Positions 1-12,520 of a stretch of DNA of 64,000 nucleotides are shown here, one piece after another. Below the pieces are notes generated by a model, which saw only the letters and a list, made by a program, of their open reading frames with translations, was not told where the DNA came from and did no database searches. The stretch spans positions 14,786,772 through 14,850,771 of the forward strand of contig OY741271.1 in assembly GCA_963514095.1 (NCBI GenBank). The letters run 5' to 3'. Within the stretch, counting starts at the first letter, position 1. Every line of letters starts with the position of its first letter. The DNA comes from Eutrigla gurnardus. Its lineage: Eukaryota > Chordata > Actinopteri > Perciformes > Triglidae. Position numbers and translations under genes: made by a program.

Positions 1-1470
1 CCCTCTGGATTGCCTCACCGCCGAAGCATGCCGGACCCTGTTATCCAGCTATCCATCTGTGTTATTGATTTTTTTCCCTCTTTGTAGAGTTTCATCTTTC
101 CTCCACTTTTCTATAGAACGATGGAGAGGGAGGGAGAGCGAGAGAGAAAGGAGGGGCGAGCGAGGGGGCAGAGCAGAGATCTGAGAGCTGGTGGAAGAGG
201 GGGGTAGGAGGGCTGAAGCGTTGGAGGAGCCGAGCAGCGGTGGGGCTTCTGAGGCTAGGGGTGTAAGAGGTTGTGGGGGGGGGGGCACTCAGCCTGGACT
301 ATGGATGGGTAGAGAGAAAGAGGCACTCTTGAAGTGTTGGAGCTTTTTTTCTCTTTCTCTCTTCGTTTCTCTTCATTCTCTTGGGAGCGCCCCCTTCCTC
401 CTCCTCCTCCTCCTCTTCTTCCTCCTCCATCCTGCTCCAAGGCGCCTCTGGTACACACACTCGCCGCCGCCGCCACCCCCCTCCCCCTCTCCTTCTCCCC
501 TCCTCCTCCTCCTCCTCCTCCTCCTCAGCCTCTTGTTCCGTCCGCCTGCCTGCCGTCTCTCCTTCCCGGGGGGCTTGGACAGTGCTGGCGGCGCAGCCGT
601 GATTTGCAGGAGATTTGTCTAAGTGAGAAGCAATTAGTGCGCCTAAGCACCGTTAATGTATGCATGCTGGGGCCACCGCAACCCCTCCTGCTTGGCAGTG
701 CCAGGCCAGGCCAGACCAGGGCACCGTTGGCTTACTCTCTCTCCGTCTCCCCTTGTCTCTTTTAATTTGCAGACCGTCATCTTGCTCTCACTCCGCTTCA
801 GACGACCCAGCCATCTCTCTGATTCTATTACCACAATTATTAGTAGACCAGTAGTTTGTGTTATTATTTTTACTTTATTGAACTATATCCATCCTCCCTC
901 CGGTCTAGAAGCTTCTCTGAATAGTGGGTTTCATCTTTTCCTATATATGTTTCCATTGTAGATTTGGTGGCGGCTGCAGTAAGTCAACGATGGTGAGCGG
1001 TAGCATAATTTGAGGAGAATGCACCTAAAATGAACACACATGCACCTCACAAACACACCAGCACAACAAAGTGGAACAGTGGTGGGTGGTAGGATTCCCT
1101 TTGATACCTGCGGTGTAGAAAAGCTTGTTTGCGAGAGCGCAACCATGAGGGAAGTTCTGCATGCTGCGTCTCCCCGACTACTTGAAGATGAACTTTGGCC
1201 TTTTCTACACGTTCATTCTCTCTCTCACTCAGACAAAAACAAGATTAAGTCTGCTCATCTTTACGCAGCACTGACTGACTTCCAAGTGGGAGCCTACACG
1301 GACCGTGGGTGGTTTTGGAGCGAGGTGCTCGTTAATTAAAGATAGGCTAATTACTGGCGCTTCTTAGCCTGGCTTTTGCGGCACTGATAAGAGGATAATC
1401 CTGGAGAGAAAGGCGGAGATCGAACCCGTCCCCGGTAGACCGGGCCTCCTGCTCGACTGAAGTGGAAGAA
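1..1470. other. gene-free stretch with GA/CT and TCC/GCC low complexity
   Basis: GA-rich at 120-290 and TCC/GCC-rich at 390-540. The open frames here encode only Ser/Pro/Leu runs and are not credible proteins. 1330-1440 holds a cluster of regulatory-type cores, listed separately. It could include an untranslated exon of a neighbour, but no donor context convinced me. Confidence 0.5.
1331..1440. promoter_or_regulatory. candidate regulatory block (unverified)
   Basis: Within 75 bases: TTAATTAA (1332), a CTAATTAC homeodomain core (1347), TGATAAG GATA-type (1385) and GATAATCC, an OTX/CRX-type TAATCC (1396-1401). Needs alignment to other fishes. Confidence 0.3.
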
Positions 1471-1494
1471 CCCCCCCCCCCCCCCCCCCCCCCC
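1471..1494. repeat. poly-C tract, 24 bases
   Basis: Uninterrupted C24, G-rich on the other strand. Confidence 0.95.
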
Positions 1495-2663
1495 GCTCCC
1501 CCCCTCACTCCTCCAACCCCCTGTCCTGTCTCTGCTTCTTTAAAGAGCAGGACTCACAACCGGAGTATAGAATATTCAAGCAGGCTGCACTTCAGCAGGA
1601 GGAAGCCTACATAAAAGACATTAGCTGTCACTTGTTAGGCCGGAGGTTTCTGAAGCTATTTTAAAGCTGCAACTACTGATTTAGCTGAATTTGTCTGAGA
1701 AAAAGCATAATGGTGTCGTGTGATGTAACAATGACTTTCTGATTCCTGTATGAGATTTCTCCGGTTTCCTGTGGGGAAAAGTTCAACATTAGCCATAGAG
1801 CTACATCCCCCAAACAGTTTAGTGCCTTGCTCAAACATGCTTGTGTCCATCCCTTCATTTAGATGCTTAATGGTCTAATTAACTTGTTTATCCATTGCAG
1901 CATTTCCTCATTCCACATAGACGAACACACATGCAGGCATGTAAATAATCATATGTATTAATCCACCTCACGCTCACATGACTGAAAAGTTTCATGACCC
2001 GACTATCATTCACATGTCTCTAACCCATATTTTGTCATGGGGAGTTAGCCATTAGCACTTGCTGGGCTGTTCCCATATGCTGGGCCTCCACAGATCTATA
2101 ATTCAGGGGTGGCAGATGTCCCATGCATTATTCATGAGTGCCGTTCCATGCCGGTCTAGAAAGCGAGCCAGCGGCAGAACCGTCACAAGGTCCTAGCATA
2201 TAGGGGGTCTCTTCCATGTTGACCTTCCCTGCAACTCCTTCCTGCACATGGACCACAGCGAGCTTTTCAGAGACGGAGAGCTGCTCTCTCAGATGAGAGG
2301 GTAGCATAATGGGATTAGGAAGCCACAGAGATGCTGTCGGTGATGATCTTTGGTTTAGTACATAGAATTGTGATAGTTCATTATTTTTAAAGGGATACAT
2401 GCCAAATTCTCACAGAGTGTTTGTCTTTATTGTAGTTGTATTATTCTGTATATCTTCTGTAGTTCTCGAGGACCTTTTTCAATCGAAGAAAGCATTATGT
2501 TTGCTGCGTAAGTGTAGGATGCAGTTTTTGGTGTTTGTCCCATACAAGGGCTAAATGTCAGGAGTCGGACACATCGGCCTTTGCTGCATTGATTTTTCCT
2601 TTTTTTTTTACTTTAAGGACAATTTATGGAACTGTAACGCTACATTTCTGGCCTGTCCTATTT

Positions 2664-3066
2664 TAAGGATCAGTTCACCAAAATGACACAAAGGAAAACA
2701 TGTTTTTCACTTACCTTTTGTGGGATCTCCCCATACAAATGGGTTGTAACGTGTCTTTCACTGAGATTTCTGCTGCCATCCAGTTCAATGGAGGTGACTG
2801 GAAATAGTGCTCACGGCGTTGGAAAAATTAAAAAATCAATAGCGGCATCTCTTTCCAGAAATAATGTCCCTGATAAAGATCCTAACACTCTTATCAACAG
2901 TTTTAATGGAGATTGTTTTTGCAGTTGAAGGTAGTTCCAGTGAAAACTGTTTATAGCAAGGTCTGTAAATTCTGACTGAAAAAAATACTCTGAAAATGCA
3001 GTCATATTTAATTTTCTCTGCTGCACTCAGATGGCAGCAAATTGCACGGACTGATCTCTCAAAATC
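2664..3066. repeat. dispersed teleost repeat (recognised by pattern)
   Basis: Starts AGTTCACCAAAATGAC and includes CTCTTTCCAGAAATAATG and a CAATGGAG segment, in the order I recall for a non-coding interspersed repeat common in acanthomorph genomes. Ends are not defined. No coding potential. Confidence 0.5.
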
Positions 3067-3326
3067 CAAATCAAACTACCTGCATGGCTAGACCCCTAAA
3101 TGGAAGTGAGAACACAGTTTGTTGTACTTTGGGTTTACAACTCTCCATCTCTTGTTATTACACCTAGGATGGCGTAATACAGAATATTCTAGGTGCTTTG
3201 GTACGGCGGACAGGAAGAGGTTGGATGTTGCGTGTGTGCATGAGTGTAAAGCATCTACTCTGTAAATCACACCTACATACCTGGAGGAGACGGCGACGTT
3301 GTGTGCCGATAGAGACGGGGAGATAA

Positions 3327-3329
<3 letters not shown>

Positions 3330-3357
<28 letters not shown>
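3330..3357. repeat. (CA)14 microsatellite
   Basis: Perfect CA dinucleotide run. Confidence 0.95.
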
Positions 3358-3551
3358 GGCACCCAAGATCACAAGCTGCCGCCAGCGCCAAGCCTGGCCG
3401 GCGCTGAACCGGCAACCCGATACCTCCTCCGGAGCCGTGCGGAGGGGGAGAGTGGGTGTGGGAGAGAGGCTTTCATAAAGTCTGTCCCGCCGGTCGGCCG
3501 TAACTTGAGCTCCCAGCAGACAGCCGCGGTGCCTTGCAGTCAGGCACGGAG

Positions 3552-3686
<135 letters not shown>

Positions 3687-4794
3687 GGGTGCAAGTGCGA
3701 GGGGACGGGTGACATGCTACCACACGCTTGTTACCATGCTGGGGATCAGGCCTGTGTGCGTTTTGTCGGTTACCAACACCCCCATTGACTTTGTCTTTCT
3801 CACAACTTCACACACACCCATGCCCTACATCGCTCTAAAATTCCTTTCAGCAACGTGTTAATACGTTAATTCTTTTCTACGTTGACCCTTCCTCTCCCTG
3901 AAATTGATACGGGTGACAAGATGACAGGACCTTTGTCACCGAGTCACTACGGTTTCTCCTTTAGGCTTTAGACTTCCCTCCAATATCGTTTCCCTCTTTA
4001 TCCTCGGTGAGCTCACAACGTGACCATCATCCAAGGCATCCAAGACGTCAGCGAGCAGAACACTGCCGTCAGCTGCCATATTGCTTGCTGTTGCTGCCAG
4101 GGTGCTGCCCTTTACGGATGTGAGCGTGGTGTGAGCGGGGTTGGGGGGAGTGTGGTTGGGGGGGGGGGGTTGATCGTGCTTGTCTCAGGTCTGGCAGAGG
4201 GACAGGAGCCCCTTGTGCGGTTGCAGTGGGTGAGGAGGTTAACTGAGCCACAGCAGAGCCAAGACGCTGCCTGGGATATTGACAGGTTTGAACCTGAGGG
4301 CTCCTGCAGGATAGGAACATACTGCCAGAGGCTTGGTTACCACCACCACCCGCCTACCTCCCAGGGAGGGAGGGGGTATAAGATGGAAAGACTGGGTGAA
4401 GGGAAGAATCTGAGATTTTGTCTGCCAAAATGGCTGGAAAAAAAGGATCCTGGGAAGGACATGACATGGGAGTGATTTGGCTGTTTTTTTAATTTTCAGT
4501 TTAGTTGGAATCATTACGGTACATGTGTTAAACAACAACACAATTATCATCCCACTATGATACCGTACCTCGTCAATAAAGGAAGGCGTTATTCGGGCAT
4601 TAGCCTGAAAAAGTAATGTAGAAAAAGAGTGATTCCAAAATAAATAAATAAATAAAGGCTTATTCCGAGCACGGCAGCATAGTTAACAGGCTTTATTGAA
4701 GGATTTGTTGTACCTCCACCATCTTTACGGAGCTCCACTTTGCGGCTTTCACTCAGTAAGAAGCTGAGTACATGGTCTGTGTGGTTCAGGGTCA

Positions 4795-4808
4795 TTTACC
4801 ATGGTAAC
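4795..4808. promoter_or_regulatory. candidate RFX X-box
   Basis: TTTACCATGGTAAC, a 14-bp palindrome with one mismatch to GTTACCATGGTAAC, which fits the RFX X-box consensus. Function unproven. Confidence 0.35.
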
Positions 4809-7777
4809 AGTGGACCAGGTCAGAAGGTGATTGGCTTAGCTGAGGAGGGTGCTGGCAGCTGTTTGTTGATCCTCTGATAGGGGTGACCTACCCCTGACCT
4901 CCACACAAATCAATACTGCCTCCTTAAACTTTCATTTGTCCTCGTTTGCTCGTGCTCACCCCCGTTTGGGAGCAATTTAAGTAGAGATGGTAAAAAAACA
5001 AACATGTTTTTAACCTGAACTTAATTTGAATAGAGGGCGTTTATGCATTCATATATACAAAGGAATTGCATTATTAGTGTATTTTTTTTTGTACATTATG
5101 AAGCTCTAAGAAGAGATTGAATTATATAGATAACTGTTTGTCAATATTGCAGGTCTACATCATACCACAAGTACATTTAGATGAACTAGCATGGCCTTTG
5201 TATTGAAGTGTAGGTGAGCTCGGTAAATTTCCAGTTAAACTATGATTTCAGAGAATGCTCTTTGTAGCGTGTTTATAGAGAACCTGTGTGGTGGAGGGAG
5301 TCCCTCCAACGCAGGAAAGCCTTTGAGAAGCTCCTTCCTGTCTCTGCACCTCCTCTTCATTGCACTTTTGTTTCTCTGCTCTCACCCCCTCGTTCTCACT
5401 TTCACTACCTGTTATCCCCAGTGTGGCCTACCAGGTCACTGTGTTCCTCTGTCGAGCAGCGGGACTGTGTGGGCTCATGTTTTGGCACCTTTTTATGTAT
5501 TTCTCCATTCTGGGGTCACCCTTTTCCACTCCCCAACACAGGGAATCACCTCACTGAAAGGCGTTGTGGTTGATTTAGTGGGTAGTTGCACCGAAACGCT
5601 ACAGTCTTCCACAGTGTGAGTGGCATGGCATGCTGTGGCGTTAGTTCACAAAAACTGACGGGTCAAAATACAGCGAATGCCTCGGAGCATCCTTGTTACT
5701 GTGTATCAAACTCAAACTTTCGTACTTTATTGCCATATCAGTGTAGATGGCAGGAATTTGCCTCAGTGCTGCTCAGGTATGACATGTAAACAGTAGCGGT
5801 GACATTTGCTGCCATACACAGGGACTGCTGAAGTCCAACATAGTCACACAGGTGATTGTATCTCTTATGATCATATGGGTCTATGAGTGACAGTCAAACA
5901 TGTTTTTTTTTACACTACTATCAACATTTTTGATAAAAAGGACAAAATCCAAATCCTTTTTATTCTAGGCAACAGTATTTTGAAGGTAAATTACTGAACA
6001 TCTCTTTTTCCTTAGACTGTATGGAAGCCTCACTGAATCCATGCAAAGGTAAGGTATTAAAGATGGACATTTCATACACTTCATTTCATTATTATTCATT
6101 ATTATATTATTTATTTGCGAGATATGTTCGATAGATTACTGTCACTTCCATCTACAAATAAACCTCATTTGAAGTTCATTCCAATGTAATAGAAAATCAA
6201 GAGACCAACTGTGCCTGCCACACCCACCAACAAGGACATTAATAGCTATAAATACACATTACATACATATTTAAAGATACATTTACTTATGCCAATACTG
6301 GATATGTATTATAGTTTTAAGATTCTACAAAAATACCAAACTGAAAAGTAATCTGACAAAACCAGACTGCTAACAACAACATAGCACCTGACCTGCATCA
6401 ATACCTAGCTATCTATCTCATAAACTGGATTTATATTTAGGCCCTGGCTCACAGTGATGCATTTCAGCTGGCTTCTCCCCAGCAGATATTTTTGACATGT
6501 CAATGCAGGAGAAGCACAGGTGAAATTAATAACATTAATAACGAATACATTAAATTCAGGTGACCCAGTTTAAGGATGTGCTGGCTCACACCGTCACGGC
6601 TTACTGGGACACATAATGGAACCGAGCTGTCATTAATGCAATTGTTAATGTCGTCGTTGGTGACAACTTTGCTTTTCCTGCTATGAAAAGTCCAAATGCC
6701 TGCTGTGAAAATGGTTTATGTATAACTGATGGCAAAATGAACGCGCGGAGAATAGACTAAAGTCACTCGCCCGTCTTCTTCTGTTCTATCTTTGTTCTCT
6801 GTCGCCTAACCTTCCTGTTAACAATCAATCCGTTTCTCTGTTCTGCTTTTCCTGTTGAGGCTGCTGTGATAAAACACATCACTTCCTCCTTGATAGAGCA
6901 TTTATACAAGGAAATGGTTGCTACTCTGCTTAGGAAAGTATCACTCACTTGTTATATAGATATATTATAGACATTTATTTGGAAACGTCTCCACATACTG
7001 TAGATATCTGGTTGTGTGTATTTGTGTGTGTGTGAGAGTTATAGTCCATTTTCTCCAGAGAGTTTGGCTGTCGTGGCGTTGGGAGGGCTGTGTCGTGGCC
7101 GTGGCTGTGTGTAGCAGAAGCACAGGAAACGCGTCAAAGCGCTGAGAGCTAACTGGAACCAGATGTCTGAGGCTACCGGCCGGGGTATTCTCACCATGGA
7201 ACAAGAGCGTCAGCGGGGGAAGTTCACTTCCCCCTGACTGTCTTGCTGTCTTCTCCTTCTGTTTGTATCTCTGAATCGTTTTTTTTTCTTTGGGTTGTTT
7301 CCTACTTTCTCTGTAAAAACTACTCGATTTGTCAATAGTTTGAGGTTAAAGCAGTTGAAAAGACAGCAGGAAGGTTCAAATGCCCATGAACAAATGAAAA
7401 TTATTTTTCTATTATTTTTCTCTTTTTGCATAATGATCTTCCATTCCTATGTGGAAACCAAATACTAAAAGATTCAAAGATGTTAGAAACTCTAAAATAT
7501 ATATATAAAATATACAAAAAATATGCAATTTTATTCAAGATTCGGGGTGTGTTGAATTGATTAGTTTGAATACAACGTACGACTTCACCAATATAACCTG
7601 CGTACTCCACCATTTCCAGTTTTTCTCCCCCATCTCTTTGAAGCTCTCCATAGTGGGAGATGGAGTTGGCCTGCTTTCTATGCCTGGGAGCTTTGCCTGC
7701 CCTCCTCCGCTTCACTGCCCCCTGACTTTCTCTCACATATACAGTACAGACGCACATGTGCATTTAAGCACTTGGTG

Positions 7778-7806
<29 letters not shown>
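7778..7806. repeat. (CA)n microsatellite
   Basis: Perfect CA run. Confidence 0.95.
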
Positions 7807-7808
<2 letters not shown>

Positions 7809-8019
7809 AGGCATACACTTAACTTATTCACTCATGCACAGCAATCATACACGGCACGTGCACACACATGACGTGCACTGCTGACGCTATGTCCGTGTCT
7901 CCAGCTGAGCCTCCAGTCTACCCGGAGACGCCGCTCGCCTCGGCCCTTAACCCGTTCGCTCTGCCATTAGCGGATCCCTCAACACAGGCCACGATGCGAC
8001 AACAACAATAACAATAACG

Positions 8020-8020
8020 C

Positions 8021-8055
<35 letters not shown>

Positions 8056-8064
8056 CACACACAC
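8020..8064. repeat. (CA)n microsatellite, one interruption
   Basis: CA run broken once by AA at 8039-8040. Confidence 0.95.
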
Positions 8065-8369
8065 GCTCCTGCGGTGACAAATGCTCCATAATATCAACTT
8101 CCGACTGATAGACTGACAAACAACAACAGCTTGGGTGGCGCCCTGAAACAGGACAACGATTACAGAAATCCAACACAGGCTATGGTGTGTTGAGAGTGTC
8201 CTCATGCGTGTAAATGCACGTCCATCAGCGGCAGTGAGATGAATACTCCATCAATGTTTGGTCAGAGCTATTTTCTTTTTCTGTGCCGCAACGAGGTGAA
8301 TCGGCGCCGCCTAAAGGTCCTGGACAGCTCTGGGTGAGAGCAGCTTTCAGCAGGCTGTTAGTCTTATCT

Positions 8370-8397
8370 CACACACACACACACACACACACACACA
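8370..8397. repeat. (CA)14 microsatellite
   Basis: Perfect CA run. Confidence 0.95.
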
Positions 8398-8500
8398 GTC
8401 ACACTGTCCCCTCTGACCCAGGCCGTTTCCTGCCCCTGGCTGATCTATTGGCTGATGCCTGCCCTGTGACTGTAGAGAAAGAGAGAAAAAGAGGAGGGGA

Positions 8501-8502
<2 letters not shown>

Positions 8503-8533
<31 letters not shown>
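8503..8533. repeat. (GT)n microsatellite
   Basis: GT run, turning to GCGC at the end. Confidence 0.95.
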
Positions 8534-8538
<5 letters not shown>

Positions 8539-9065
8539 TGGCGGCCTGTCCCAGCGAATCGATATCCGTCTCGTATCCGTGAGTTGTGCCTGACCCCTGG
8601 TCGACCTTGCTCAGCATTGGCGGCAGGAGTGTGTTTTTTTTTGTTTTTTTAGTTGGGGTCTGAAAATGTGCAAGGCACATCGAGTTTTACCCCCTTGCTA
8701 ATAGAGGTCTGGGGCCACGGAAGAGTGTGAAAAGTCCTGACTTAAATGTGCCAGTCTGAGGAGGCAGCAACGACGTATCTGAGAAATGGCCAAATAACAG
8801 GAAATACTTGGAGTAGTTGCCAGGATTTCACATTTGGTCAAAGGATACTTCAAAGTATTTCCACAGAGATTAATCTGATATGATCATGAACTGCAACAAT
8901 GAATGTCTCTGCGGAGAGATTGTGGTTTGAAGCCGGCAGTGGAATCATTCTTACCTCCATGTTGTGGTTTCAGGAAGAAAAAAGCAGAAAAGTTTACCTC
9001 AGTTTTTATTTAAAATTTCATATGACCCTGTCTTGCTCGTGGCTGGGATACTAAAAACCTCTCAG

Positions 9066-9091
9066 ATGTGTGTGTGTGTGTGTGTGTATAT

Positions 9092-9152
<61 letters not shown>
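9066..9152. repeat. compound (TG)n microsatellite
   Basis: TG run with TATA, GAG and GCG interruptions. Confidence 0.95.
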
Positions 9153-9240
9153 GGCCAATAGAACTTGCCTTGACGTTCGTTTGCTAGTTGGACTCAGCCT
9201 TGCGTGTTGTTGTAGTGTGCTGATAGAGGCTCCAACTCCC

Positions 9241-9570
9241 GGGCTGAGTGGGGCTGCGGGTGCTAGCCGCCGCCGGCACTAATTGAACCCTGCCGCTAAG
9301 GTAAGGGGGGGGAGGAGGAGGAGGCTGTCAGCGAGGGAGAGGAAGGGAGGGGGGGGTGGAGAGAAGGAAGAAAAAAATAGCGTGGTGAGGGCGAAGTGCC
9401 CCTGGGGGGTTGGGTCCCTGCCTGCCTGCCTTTCGTTCGCCGGCTCCTTCCCTCCCTCCCCCTCTCCCCGTCTAAATAGCCGTGCCGGCGCTCCAGGGCT
9501 TCCTGCGCCTTATCTGCTGATAATTGGGCACTGGAGCTCCACAGCTCGCTTATGAAATATAGATTCCTGG
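9241..9570 (+). promoter_or_regulatory. GC-rich block with a strong splice-donor-like site
   Basis: A GCCGCCGCCGGC-rich patch ends CCGCTAAG then GTAAGG at 9301, an excellent donor match, followed by G-rich DNA. 9495-9560 has ATCTGCTGATAATTGGGCAC and ATGAAATATAGATT-type cores. It could be an upstream noncoding exon or an enhancer. Not supported by any transcript evidence here. Confidence 0.25.
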
Positions 9571-11109
9571 CGGAGAGGAAGGATGGGGGGGAAGGAGGTA
9601 GGTTGGTGGAGGGAGTGTGCAGGCAGAGAAAAGCCCCTGGTCGTATCAGAGAGCGTGGAGCCTTGTGGGCTCCGCGCTGTTGCTCTGGCTCGTTTAGCAA
9701 ACACATCCCCAGTAGTCAGGGCGAAGGCCTCTGCGCCGTGCAGCCCACACTGTCACAGACAATTGAAAAACAATGCTTTGTTCCTATTGTTCGTTGCACC
9801 CACAGGGTTCAAAGAGCTATAAATTGCGGGGGTGAAGGCTTGTTGTGTAGTTTGTCGCAGAGCATGTGAAATCTCCTAAAGTTATTTCAAATGGCGGAGA
9901 ATCGCCCCATGTGTAACACAAAGCTCTACCACTGTACCGCTCCCGCTCAGTGTGTTACTGTGAGCGTTTGCATATTCAATACTGGAAATGGCGCGAATGA
10001 GTAGCCTGTCTAGTTCCCGTCATTTACAGTAGGTTACGACACTCGGTATTCTTCTGCGTGTGAATGGAAGAGGATGTCGTTTTCCTGCAGCGAGACGCTA
10101 TTTGCATTCTCACGGGGGAGTTTATTAGATCAGAACATGGAGACCAAATCTCAGTGGAAGAGGAGCTGTGAATGCTGGGTGCTCAACATAACATGGGTCC
10201 CTCTTATCTAAGGCTACTTATGCTTTTAACGTCCAACAGGATTGTTCATTTAGAGCCTAATTTTATAATGTAATCTCATCTTTTTAAGAAATATAGCCCC
10301 AATTGAAAGACATTGATTCTTTCTGTAGAAATTATAATTTTTATAAGCAAATGTCCCATAATGTGCTTAGCCATCCAGAAGTCTGTGGGAGTCTCTGAAT
10401 GACTCATTTTTAATTGAATGCAGTTGTGGACTTAAAGTTGTCAAACTCTCGAATACAGGATGGTTTTGACCAAACAGCTTTTGAGAAGATGGCTACATTC
10501 ACTGTAATCATTCAAACGGCTATGATTGAGCACCTCCCAATGTATCGCATCGCATTTCCTCTGACCTATCGTCCTCCATCCTCAAATCCATTTTAAATAC
10601 ACACCTACGCACACAGACAGGTCTGTGCATGTCCCAATTAGTGAGTGAGCGGTTGGGCTAATGAATAGGGAGGTACCTGCTTGGCTCTGGGAGTTGGACT
10701 AGGGGTTGAATTAAAAAAGAAAAAAAACCAGGCTGAACATTTTATGTATGAGGTTTTGCAGAACTGTGGTTGTAGACTACATGCAGTTTTCTTACACTCA
10801 CAAGGCAATGTCTCACACTTTTTGTTTTAAGTCAAGTAGAAAAAAAGTGGCCCAGGCTAAAGCAATCTCAGGAGTGATTCCCCTCTGTAACCTTACCTCT
10901 CTGTATTTTACATTATTTTGTACTTGCATCTAAATTGTGACCAAAAGTGGTAGAAACCTATAGAGTAAAGGCTCCATCATCACATTGACCAGAGCTACAA
11001 CTTAAGCCAACACAATATCTCACCTGTTACATGTTTTCTCCCCCAAACCACCTTTATTTACAGGACACAAATACCAGCGTTGTGTTACACATTGATCTTG
11101 GCACCGACA

Positions 11110-11290
11110 TGGTGCACTCCCTGCTTCATTTCCCTTGGATCACTTGGGCCCTATTGGTCAATAGCAATTGCAATTCCCTGCTCTATGGGCCAAACAAATT
11201 TATTTCAATTACAATTAGCATGGAGGCCCAGCGGCTGATTTATGGCCTTGTTTCCCTTCCCGTATGTTCCCCTGCGCATTAATCAGCCCC
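11110..11290. promoter_or_regulatory. candidate regulatory block (unverified)
   Basis: Dense AT cores in a non-repetitive setting: CCTATTGGTCAATAGCAATT (CCAAT-type palindrome), TTTATTTCAATTACAATTAG, CTGATTTATGGCC (CDX/HOX-like TTTATGG) and GCATTAATCAGC. The composition resembles conserved enhancers. Confidence 0.3.
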
Positions 11291-11696
11291 ACACCGGCCC
11301 GCGTGATCCTCACTTCATCTACCTACCAAGGCACCCTGCCGTACATTCCTGGATGCCCTACTCCTTCCCTCCCCAACCCCGTCCTTCTTCCCTTCTGGCT
11401 GCAGCTAACAGTCATTATACTTGCACCTGACTCCGACCAGAGAGCAGGGCTGCACTAATCTCAGTGCTGGGGTGTCTGATTGGCACTCATTTATCATGTG
11501 CAATAAGCAGGTGGTCCTTGGGGGAAAATGCATTCAAAGCTGTGGTTTTATAAAAATCAATAAAAAATCAATAAAAAAACATCAAAATATTATTGTATAT
11601 ATTTATTGTTGTTAATATTATCATTTGGTTCTGAGGAATGCATAATTAAGAAGTGTTCCCGGTCACACACACAAGCAGCACACACACCTACATAAA

Positions 11697-11735
11697 CACA
11701 TAAATCAGGTGGCATGCTCTTACCTGATTTATGTG
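11697..11735. repeat. perfect 14-bp inverted repeat (hairpin)
   Basis: CACATAAATCAGGT at 11697-11710 and its exact complement ACCTGATTTATGTG at 11722-11735, with an 11-base loop. It lies in the upstream gene-free region. Confidence 0.9.
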
Positions 11736-12399
11736 GTAAATAACTACAGGATGAACATGCTTGTTAAATATTTACTGTATGTACTTTCTTTTTATGTGCC
11801 GATGAAGTTTTCTGTCTTGACTGGGAAATTATGTTGCAACGCACGCATCCTTCACTTGACATTTGGTTAGCATCATTTGGACATTAACAGGACTATTTTG
11901 GATAGTCTGGAAACTGTTTGGGACAGAGCGGTGTCTCTCCACCCCTCCTGTGTCGGAGGCTGAGTCATCCGGGGCCCTGACATTTCCATCGGGACAACGT
12001 ACCGATCCTTGGTGGCCACACTCAGTCTTGTTTATACAGACCCATCAGTGGCCTTGTGGATCTGGCAGCAGCTGTACGTACTTCCTACCTCCGGCCCCTT
12101 CTCTTCCACCCTTTGACGTTCCACCTCAAAAGCTTGTGTTTGTGTGGGTTGGGGGGACGTAATGACCAAGGCAATGGTGTGTCTGGTGAAAGCCAGTGAA
12201 TTCAGAGCGCCAATAAAAACACAAGGTTTGCTCAGGGCAGACTAAACATCTGTTCGGACAACATCCTGACGAGAGAGTTTCTGATGAGTGGATGGTGTGC
12301 AAGCATCTACTTCATCTACTTGCACCTGTATAAAAATGGTCAGCCCAGGTAAAAGCTTTTTTTTTTTTTTATCTATCCTTATTACGTGACTGTATTTAT

Positions 12400-12520
12400 C
12401 ACAGCTAAGCTACCGCTTAAATGGAAGCTTCACTACGCTGAAGCTACTCCCCAGAGAAATGTAGCAAGCTAACCTACAGCTACATGCAAAAGTAGTTTAA
12501 ATACATCAAAGCTTTCATGC
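12400..12520. repeat. possible repeat remnant rich in AGCTAC motifs
   Basis: CTAAGCTACCGCTTAAATGG, GAAGCTACTCCCCAGAGAAA and CAAGCTAACCTACAGCTAC follow one another in the pattern of a fish interspersed repeat known to me. Short and diverged. Confidence 0.3.

Noticed and set aside
191..765. Open frames of 143 codons near the window start
   Set aside because: They are Pro/Ser/Leu runs from TCC/GCC low-complexity DNA, overlapping in several frames, with no recognisable domain.
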